From contig NW_026262701.1 in assembly GCF_021869535.1 (NCBI RefSeq), positions 7,579,501 to 7,643,500 on the forward strand: DNA of 64,000 bases, in the 5' to 3' direction. Positions 58,501-64,000 of this stretch are shown piece after piece. Source of the stretch: Mytilus californianus. Taxonomy: Eukaryota > Mollusca > Bivalvia > Mytilida > Mytilidae. A program made the translations under genes and the position numbers. The notes under the pieces are model-generated. The model was not told where the DNA came from. It saw nothing but the letters and a program-made list of their open reading frames with translations, and did not search any database. Every line of letters starts with the position of its first letter. Position 1 is the stretch's first letter.

Positions 58501-61412
58501 ACATTTCGGCACCCAGACAAATCGGCACCCAAGTCCGAAGACATTTCGGCATCCATTTTGGACAGTTCGGGATCCGGACATTTCGGGACCAAGACAATTC
58601 GGCACCTCATTTTTTTTAAATATATATATTAGGAAAAATAAAAGAATTGTTACCGTAATATTATAATCCGTTGATAAAATAACAAAATTTGAAATCATCA
58701 TTTAATTAAATCCTAAATGATTGTGTATGAATAGTAAAACATCATTTAATTAAATCATAATTGATTGTTAGATATGACGGTGTTTGAATAAACATCATTT
58801 AATTAAAATAAAATCATAATTAATTGTAGTTATGCATTAATCAGTATTTTATGTATAAATCTGATAATTTCTCAATAGAGACAAATGAGAAATCAAAAGT
58901 GTATAGCTTGTGTTTCAGCTTGTGTTCTCGTTTGATTCTTGCATCTGTAAAGACAACACAATACCTGAAAACTATATTTTATTGTTTTAATATTAAAACC
59001 CATAAACATAAAAGCGTGTGCAAGCCATAATGAGTAAAAACCCAGAAACATATGTAACACTCCCAAACGTGTCCATCCCCCCAAACGTGTCCGATTCCCC
59101 CCAAATGTGTCTATTCTCCCCAAACGTGTCCGTAATATTCAATATGGCCCAAACGTGTCCGATTTCAAAACCCCCAAACGTGTCCGATAATTGTTATTCG
59201 CCAAAACGTGTCCACTGTTAAACGCCATAACGTCTCACGTCTTTTAGCGCCAATACATGTATGTCCTAAATAAAATCAATAACGTTTACGGCAATTCTAT
59301 GATGGGGAAACAGTTGATGAGGTAGTAATTTATAAGCATTAGTTTGTTCAATGCCGGTTGTTAATGATTATCATAATTGCAAATTTAATATGTAACATAT
59401 GAATTAACTTTTGACTGAATTTGCATATTGTCCAGTTGCAAGTATTTCATGCTCATTAAGAGCGAACATACATATAATTCTAGTGCAGTATAATTAATCG
59501 TTTACTCTGTAAATTATGAGTTGCTAATAAACTCCGATGATGCCTTTTATATTAATCCGAAGGCAGGCTTTCAGCAGAATTGACTTCCCTTTTTTTCAAC
59601 AGTTCTGATATTTTAAAAGCTCTTCAAATCAAAAACTGGTTTTCCGGGTTTCTAATAAATTTTAGGTTTCGAGCATCACTTAAGACACACGAACAAGAGA
59701 AATAACATCCAGTGCCAAATATTTCAGTCATGCATTATTTGAACGAAATCATGTTAACAATAAATACTGTATATAGGTTCTATTATCATACCGGGAATTT
59801 AGGATTGGGCCTAAATTGTTGCAGTTATTCGAGATTAACACTAGTTGGGATTGTAATCTAAAAAAATAAGAGCGTGTGAAGACCGATTTTTTTTATGACT
59901 TCAGTTAGAAACTACTGCAATCTCCGTTATGTAATAGAGGCCGTTTTAAATAAAAGTTGCGGAAATTTAAAAAAATTGTTGCCTTCCATAATACAACTGA
60001 TGGCACCATGAAAGAGTGAATTGCTACATTCTCCCTACACGAGGTATCTGATTTAATATCTACAATTAAATGAGCATGGCTGCTAATACATTTACATTGT
60101 TGAAGGCTTGCCTATAATTGCTTACATCCACTTTATTTGAACTTTGGTGGATAGTTGCCTCATTGGCAATCATACCTCATCTCCTTATTTTTATAAGGAT
60201 AAAAATGATAAGCATGTTAAGATTTATCTGCCACGTAATTTTTCAAACCAATTGGACAACCCTATTTGCATTTATTGCATCTGGAATTATAAATTTTACG
60301 AAATATCTCTGTTTTTTTTTTTTTTTTTTTTTTTTTTTTATTATTATTATCTTAAATGCTGATAAAGAGAAATTTTGAACAGCAAGTTGAGATCTACAAC
60401 TAAGTTAACTAAGTTATCTTCAACTAAGTTAACTAAGTTAACTGACCGAAATTGTAAATTTATCCCTTATAGGAGTTATTGGCTTGAAAGGCATTTTTTT
60501 TTAAATTAAATTTTCAAGTTATTTTTAAGAAAGTATAATAGATGAAGGGAAACTTTAAGTGACAAAAATGTTCAACAAAATTAGATCTACGAATAAGTTG
60601 ACAAGACAGCTATCCAAATGACTAAGCTGCAATACAGTCTTCACAAATAAAAAAAAACAAAAAGAATAAGATACTTCTTCAAAGATACCATATACAATAT
60701 TGACAATAATGTCATAAATAGTGCAGGAATTAAATTGGTAATTTGTAAAAACAGTCAAACATAATCGCTATATTAACACTAAACTTGTAAATTGAGTTCA
60801 TACCCACATACATATATCAGTGCCAGGTAACTTTAATGTTTGGTTCACTATATTTTGATCAAGGATAAAATAATTGATTTTATCTTTATAAGGTGCCGAT
60901 TTGTCTATGTTAGATGCCGATTTGTCTAGATGCCGATTTGTCTGGGTGCCGAAGTGTCTTTCTCGGGTGCCGATTTGTCCGGATGCCGATTTGTCTGGGT
61001 ACCGAACTGTCTAGAATTCACCTTCGGGAGCTTTCAGCTTTTACCTGATGTTGACCTGCCTCATATAATTTACAACACAGAGCTTAAGACATGAGATGCA
61101 TAAAAAAGGTCCAAGAAGGGTAAATTTCATCGTAGCCAGATTTGTATTGGCATGACTATGTGATATGATCTTGTCACTGTATTTCACTATTTCAGTATTT
61201 GTTTACCCTGGTGGTTTTCTGTCACCTTCCTGACCCATGATTTCACAGATTGTGCCAACTTCATTGGCTTTTATCTTCAGACCTTTTGCATCATCAGTTT
61301 CATAAATACACAATATTGCTCCTTGATTGACTTTGTGTCCAGGTTTTACTTTCCATTTCGTGATTCTGATATTTTTATTTGGAGCGCGAACGGACTTCAT
61401 GGCCGCTTCCAT
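44641..61412 (-). CDS. CTDP1: RNA polymerase II CTD phosphatase FCP1, six coding exons
   Basis: Nuclear phosphatase that dephosphorylates the Pol II largest-subunit CTD and recycles the polymerase; it works with TFIIF. Joined product is about 886 residues (human 961). Domains in order: biotinyl/lipoyl-like region (~1-90), catalytic FCP1 homology domain (~143-300) with DLDQT at 151-155 and IIDDRED around 264-270, a long acidic/polar low-complexity linker (~300-555), BRCT domain (~572-669, with WLWSCAERY), and an acidic C-terminus ending in an amphipathic segment (MAAAIEKEFLEL) like the RAP74-binding tail. All exon phases match and introns are GT-AG. Start chosen at the ATG 61410-61412, which has a purine at -3 and G at +4; the frame is open for only 11 codons upstream before a TAA. 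A T-rich tract plus AAG there could instead be an acceptor, in which case another 5' exon exists. Confidence 0.93.
46588..47862 (+). mobile_element. Family G element interrupted twice
   Basis: 5' part 46588-46728 (AAATGTGTCCATAAGACAC), then a family L copy (46728-47095), then a block to ~47710 with inverted words (GTACCCAAATTGCATCC at ~47289 against GGGTGCAATTTGGGTAC at ~47678), then the 3' part from ~47712 to GGCAGGGCATAAAAA at 47862. In CTDP1 intron 5. Confidence 0.5.
48500..49012 (+). mobile_element. Family F tandem-core element (complete)
   Basis: Same start as 38836 (ATCATTGAGATGGGAGCCAT), two units, a long GGACGGACGGACGGATAGAC tract, and end CATTTGGCGGGGCCGTAAGG. Each unit has TGACCTTTGACCT (48621-48633, 48790-48802). 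Confidence 0.7.
49195..50160. repeat. 47-bp minisatellite, about 20 copies
   Basis: Unit CTTACATAATTGAGACAAAC, TTGTACCCAAACAACAATGC, ACCACAA with variants (TAAATGAAAC for TAATTGAGAC). Period 47 bp checked at several places. On the CTDP1 sense strand most units contain GTAAGT. Located in CTDP1 intron 5; abuts a family A-like core at 50160. Confidence 0.85.
50160..50455 (+). mobile_element. Family A-like core fragment
   Basis: Two units with GGCATAACTCTAGAA and TTAGTGTGTGGAAACG, ending near CAGCAGGGACATAATAAAA. Related variant at 52975-53190. Confidence 0.5.
50523..50770 (-). CDS. CTDP1: CTDP1 coding exon 5 (FCP1 domain)
   Basis: Residues 170-251 plus two bases: TRIRPGTQHFLETVSKMYEL, TFGVRMYAHTIARFLDP, FSHRILSRDECFNPNSKT. 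Acceptor CTTTCAG, donor TTGAA|GTAAGT. Just downstream in the intron is the 47-bp minisatellite. Confidence 0.95.
51138..51263 (-). CDS. CTDP1: CTDP1 coding exon 4 (catalytic DLDQT)
   Basis: Residues 128-169: QAKEIGREDENRLL, then LVLLVDLDQTLIHTT. The DxDxT motif supplies the phosphorylated nucleophile Asp151 and the acid/base Asp153. Acceptor TTTGCAG, donor AAG|GTAAAA; 42 codons. Confidence 0.94.
51340..52880. other. CTDP1 intron 3 stretch with no gene
   Basis: A GGATCCAGAGGGGGCG ... GCCCCCCTTTG segment with a T-run (51460-51535) looks like a transposon end. Otherwise homopolymer tracts (G-run ~52210) and short incidental frames; no coding family recognised. Confidence 0.4.
52885..53190 (+). 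mobile_element. Variant family A element with family I-type start
   Basis: AAGTGCACATGCTGAGATGT CTTGCC (family I start) joined to A-like units (AGTGACTCACTGCCCAAATT), a GGACGGATGGACGG tract and the end AATGGTGGGGGGCATAAAAA. A mosaic. Confidence 0.45.
54245..54335 (-). CDS. CTDP1: CTDP1 coding exon 3
   Basis: Residues 97-127, ending TATVAMVHSIPELIISEE, the conserved segment before the catalytic domain. Acceptor TGTATAG, donor GAG|GTATTT. Confidence 0.9.
54715..54930 (+). mobile_element. Family A fragment (single unit)
   Basis: AAAGGGACATTACTTGAGAA ... AGCATTGTGTATAGGCTTC ... GAGAACGGAAACC and a TACATACGTCGGACGG tract just before CTDP1 exon 2. Confidence 0.5.
54951..55034 (-). CDS. CTDP1: CTDP1 coding exon 2
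   Basis: Residues 69-96 plus two bases: SVLVTIEPCRHPTVMKDMCA then ECGADLR, the Cys-rich stretch of FCP1 (C..H.VVMKGLCAECG in vertebrates). Acceptor ATCTAG, donor GAGA|GTAAGT. Confidence 0.9.
55243..55325 (-). repeat. Family L 3' end fragment
   Basis: AAGATGTGGTATGATTGCCA ATGAGAC ... CAACTATAGGTCACC, reverse orientation. Confidence 0.5.
55466..55752. mobile_element. piggyBac-type MITE
   Basis: TTAA at both ends (55466-55469 and 55749-55752) with inverted ends CCCTCTTGCTG (55471-55481) and CAGCAAGAGGG (55738-55748). TTAA plus CCCT is the piggyBac signature. 287 bp; contains a palindromic CRE (TGACGTCA, 55672-55679). Confidence 0.68.
56524..58464. mobile_element. 1.94-kb element with 20-bp perfect inverted ends and CGTTCGCACC arrays
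   Basis: CGGGTCCGTTCGCGCCCAAT at 56524-56543 is the exact inverse of 58445-58464. Inside each end is a short array of CACGTTCGCACCC-like words (56544-56605) or its inverse (GGGTGCGAACGTG-like, 58367-58444). The ~1.75-kb interior is AT-rich, with a 22-nt G run and no recognised gene. Confidence 0.65.
57490..57511 (+). repeat. G homopolymer, 22 nt
   Basis: Uninterrupted G run after a T run; on the CTDP1 sense strand it is poly-C. Confidence 0.7.
58490..58612 (-). repeat. Array of GGTGCCGAATTGTCT-like words, inverted arm 1
   Basis: Seven or so ~15-bp words (AGACAATTCGGCACC type on the plus strand) with variants. Inverse array at 60890-61015; the outer flanks share ACCTTCGGG. Confidence 0.6.
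59060..59220 (+). repeat. Array of CCCAAACGTGTCCGAT words
   Basis: Seven copies of CCAAACGTGTCC(GAT) with variable spacers, inside the block bounded by the GGTGCCGA arrays. No inverse partner found in the window. Confidence 0.6.
60100..60195 (+). repeat. Family L 3' end fragment
   Basis: GGTGGATAGTTGCCTCATTG GCAATCATACC. Followed at ~60312-60340 by a long T run. Confidence 0.45.
60890..61015 (+). repeat. Array of GGTGCCGATTTGTCT-like words, inverted arm 2
   Basis: About seven words (GGTGCCGATTTGTCT, GATGCCGATTTGTCTGG, GGTGCCGAAGTGTCT and so on). With 58490-58612 it bounds a 2.5-kb block. A smaller reverse-oriented group is at 62040-62095. Confidence 0.6.
61207..61412 (-). CDS. CTDP1: CTDP1 coding exon 1 (biotinyl/lipoyl-like domain)
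   Basis: Residues 1-68 plus two bases: MEAAMKSVRAPNKN, ITKWKVKPGHKVNQGAIL, ANEVGTICEI, ending DRKPPG. Resembles the single-hybrid fold at the FCP1 N-terminus. Donor CCAGG|GTAAAC. Exon phase and the VAPGAVLV-like junction with exon 2 fit the family. Confidence 0.83.
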
Positions 61413-61442
61413 ATTGACGTCTCGCAGTAAAGATATTTCCAA

Positions 61443-61632
61443 AACTTAAAAAAATAGAAACTATTTAGCAAATATATGATAGATTTAAAATGAACAAATA
61501 TTTACAAAACAAAATTTGTCATTTGAAAAGCCAAGGGGATATTCAAGTATGAAATAACTTTAATTTAACCAATCAGATATTGCTGACACTTATTCTGCTC
61601 ATGGCGCTTTTTTCGAACGACAGACCGAAGGA
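61443..61632. promoter_or_regulatory. Probable divergent promoter of CTDP1 and a plus-strand gene
   Basis: The ~220 bp between the CTDP1 ATG (61412) and a plus-strand ATG (61633) contains a canonical CCAAT box, ACCAATCA at 61568-61575, and a GC-richer patch (ATGGCGC ... TTCGAACGAC, about 61599-61622). CCAAT boxes and short spacing are typical of bidirectional promoters. Transcription itself cannot be read from sequence. Confidence 0.45.
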
Positions 61633-61792
61633 ATGTCAACAGAATTTATTGTTAGATCTTGTATGAATTCTAATGCAAACGAATTAATTTCCAACACATA
61701 CACAGTTCATTTAACACATACAAAATTATTGGGAGCCAGGACGGTAACCCCAACGTCTTTAGACACAAAATTTATTTTCAGTTCTTTTGAAG
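61633..61792 (+). CDS. Candidate first exon of an unknown gene divergent from CTDP1
   Basis: ATG at 61633 (G at -3) opens 53 codons plus one base, MSTEFIVRSC ... FIFSSFEG, to a good donor GAAG|GTAAAA at 61793. I do not recognise the product. Support is the open frame, the donor and the CCAAT promoter behind it. It does not join in frame to the 63770 exon (that reading hits a stop after ten codons), so either exons are missing or they are different genes. Confidence 0.35.
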
Positions 61793-62147
61793 GTAAAAAC
61801 TTTCAAAAAGGGGGAGTTGTTTTGATACGAAAATTATTTAATACCTGGATCATACTGAACAGAGTCTTCTACATATTCTTCAGATAAACAGTTTCACCTT
61901 CCTATGATTATGAGATTATGGTGGCATAAAATTTGTTTATTTATGTTAATAACAATAAAATATTGTTTAAAAGGTGTTATTTATTAATCTGAATTATTTA
62001 AGTTAATATGAGCTCTTTAGCTGTATATCTGAAATATACAGTCAAATCGGCACCTGGTTAATTCGCCACTCGATGTAGTTATTTCGGCACCCTTGTTAAA
62101 TATGTTGAATATAAATATATATATATATTAACTTACATGTGATGATT

Positions 62148-62705
62148 TTTATACGCCCGTTTACCATGTTTACAGGACGTATTATGGTATACCGTTGTCA
62201 GTCAGTATGTCTGTCCATCAACAATTCCGACAATAACTCAAATAATTTTCACCAATTTTCATGAAAGTTTGATGAATTCTTTATATCTATCATGTCTATT
62301 GATATAATAATGTAATGTTTATGTCATGTTGTTATTAATGTTATGCTCTTAATGGGCCCTTTAATTTGGAAAATAAAAATATTGTATTGTATTGTATTGT
62401 ATTGACATAAGCTCCCTTTCGATTTTTATAAATTTTAAATTTTATGTTTCCGAGTTAAATGTATCATGGTCATGGGATTTTATTCATAAAAAAATGTGGA
62501 ATTTTCCAGTTTTCTGACTATAACTCCAAAATGCTCTGAACAATTTTCATGAAACTTTGGTCAATTGTTTATATATTAAAAAGAAGTTCCCTTTCGATTT
62601 TTTTAAAATTCTGATTTTATGTTTTGGAGTATTGGAGACTTAGGGGGCTTGTTTATATCTATTAAAATAAGCTCCGTTTTGTTATTTTATGAATTTCTGA
62701 TATGA
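62148..62705 (-). mobile_element. Family E element, reverse orientation, with a LINE insertion
   Basis: Begins TTTTTATACGCCCGTTTACC (inverse of the E 3' end) and runs through E units (GAGCTCCCTTTCG type). At ~62303-62403 it is interrupted by a short sequence ending in (ATTGT)n, the tail of a 5'-truncated LINE; ATTGA flanks both sides. Confidence 0.6.
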
Positions 62706-63062
62706 CATGGCAGAGTTATTGAACCATGAAAATGGGGTCATGTCATATTATACCTGCCAGACAAACATAATATGACCTTGACCCCATTTTCATGGTTCAT
62801 TGGTCAATGTTAAGTTTTTGTGTTTTTTGTCTGTTTTTCAATTACCATAAGCAATAGGTCAACTATATTTGGTGTTTAAAAAAATTGTAAGGTGTACATG
62901 TCTGTCCGACAGGATTTATCTGACCTTGACCTCATTCTCATAGATCTTTAAAAATGTAAAGTTTATGTGATACTTTTAGTAAAACCTTTATCTTTAAGAC
63001 TTTCAACATAAAATCAATGGTCAGTTAAGCAGGCGAGACATTTCAGCGTGTATACTCTTGTT
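62706..63062 (-). mobile_element. Family I element, reverse orientation
   Basis: TGACCTTGACCTCATT words and ACAGTTTTTGTGTTTT-type units, ending with AGGCGAGACATTTCAGCGTG, the inverse of the family I start. Confidence 0.55.
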
Positions 63063-63074
63063 TATGTAAGCTGT

Positions 63075-63570
63075 TTTGTGCCTCATACTGATCTTTTGAG
63101 TTAAGCCAATTGCAAATGATTTTTACAGTTCTTATGTTTTGCTGTTACACCACTGGCCTAGGTTAGGAGGAGGGTTGAGTGCTCCATATATGTTTAACCC
63201 TGCCACATTATTTATGTAGATATAAGAAGAATCTGTTTCAAGTCAGGAGCCTGTAGTTCAGTGGTTGTTGTTGGTTCATGTCTGTCATGTTAACTCCCAC
63301 GTCATTTTTTCTCCGGTGGAGAGTTGTCTCATTGGCAATCATACCACATCTTATTTTTATAATAACTGTTTTTCGTTAATTGTTTTGTTATAAATTAGGC
63401 AGTTAGCTTTCTTGTTTCAATTGTTTTGCATCGTTCATGTCAGGCCTTTTATAGCAGTCTATGGTGTGGGTTTTTTCTCATTGTTGAAGGCCACACGGCA
63501 TACAACCACTTCATGTGTACTCTGGTGGATAGTTGTCTCATTGGCAATTATACCTCATATTCTTATTTTT
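63075..63570 (+). repeat. Family L repeats, two overlapping partial copies
   Basis: CACTGGCCTAGGTTAGGAGG ... GAGAGTTGTCTCATTGGCAA (to ~63350), then a second 3' end (GTCAGGCCTTTTATAGC ... GATAGTTGTCTCATTGGCAA) to ~63560. Confidence 0.55.
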
Positions 63571-63781
63571 ATGATAATTATTTATAATGTAATGGAGTGG
63601 TAATGAAATATGGAAACTGTTAATTGATGTTAGGAAAATTTAAAGTTTTTTGTTAAAATAACTTTCTACAGAAAATCCGTTATGGGCATGAAGAGGTTCT
63701 TTTTTTTTCAAGTATATAGTAAATACATGAAATAAATGTACTTAGTGTACTTTATAGGTAATGTTCCAGGAGTAGAAGATA

Positions 63782-63920
63782 ATGAGAGGTCAGGATGAAG
63801 TTGACAATTGTACTCCTCCTTTATCTAGTAGGAAGCAGTTATTCTCCAACACGGCCTCTAGAAGAAGCTCAAGAAGATTCACTCCATATGGCCGAACGCC
63901 TAAAAGTAGACAGTTAAAAG
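63782..63920 (+). CDS. Candidate coding exon of an unknown plus-strand gene
   Basis: An exon from a CAG acceptor (ends 63769) to donor AAAG|GTACAA (63921). All three frames have a stop near the exon start, so the ATG at 63782 would be the start codon, giving 46 codons plus one base: MRGQDEVDNCTPPLSSRKQL and then a Ser/Arg/Thr-rich basic stretch (RRSSRRFTPYGRTPKSR). Such tails occur at N-termini of many nuclear proteins; I do not recognise a family. The non-repetitive sequence and better GC content than its surroundings support a real exon. The gene continues beyond the right edge. Confidence 0.45.
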
Positions 63921-64000
63921 GTACAATTAGATTAATACCAGCTATTTTTCAGCTTTCTTTCAGGAACATGATTGATATAAACTAATTAGAATATGATTTG

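Noticed and set aside
61413..61442. Start of CTDP1 farther upstream at a TTG codon
   Set aside because: TTG is not a usual start in animals; the ATG at 61412 has a good context. A spliced upstream exon remains possible.
61633..63920. Joining the two plus-strand exons into one gene
   Set aside because: Exon phases give a stop ten codons after the junction; no alternative acceptor that I can see rescues the frame.

Overview
The window looks like nuclear DNA of a bivalve mollusc, most likely a mussel (Mytilidae). It is AT-rich, has long introns packed with mobile elements, and carries a tRNA-derived Meta-type SINE plus many elements with a tandem core of about 160-170 bp and (GACG)n-like tracts of the kind described in bivalves. 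The assignment is inferred from gene structure and repeats; no species-specific marker was read.

Two conserved genes lie on the minus strand. SF3B3 (splicing factor 3b subunit 3, SAP130) runs from its ATG at 35843 down to the left edge. I place 21 coding exons with matching splice phases, giving 984 codons; the last ~230 residues lie beyond position 1. CTDP1/FCP1 (RNA polymerase II CTD phosphatase) runs from about 61412 to its TGA at 44641 in six coding exons (about 886 residues): biotinyl/lipoyl-like N-terminus, FCP1 catalytic domain with DLDQT, BRCT domain and acidic C-terminus. One gene serves pre-mRNA splicing (U2 snRNP) and the other recycles Pol II, but nothing shows that they are co-regulated. 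Two short plus-strand exon candidates (61633-61792 and 63782-63920) may belong to one or two genes diverging from CTDP1; a CCAAT box lies in the ~220 bp between the two candidate start codons.

Almost everything else is repeats. The most striking are several families with the same design: a 5' module, a core of ~160-170 bp tandem units, often a GACG-type tract, and a 3' end finishing in (G/C)(C/T)ATAAAAA or similar. In six families a 7-10 nt word near the 5' end is exactly complementary to the word at the 3' end, and the word differs by family, so the two ends co-vary.

SF3B3 introns 5 and 13 each hold a copy of a THAP-DDE (DDE_Tnp_4, ISL2EU/Harbinger-like) DNA transposon (7116-14843 and 23715-29711). 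The first copy sits inside another element and itself contains nested insertions. The intergenic region (35.9-44.6 kb) has MITEs, a LINE 3' end and a possible SF3B3 promoter with ETS sites. CTDP1 intron 5 has a 47-bp minisatellite; intron 1 has a piggyBac-type MITE, an element with 20-bp perfect inverted ends, and inverted arrays of short G-rich words.
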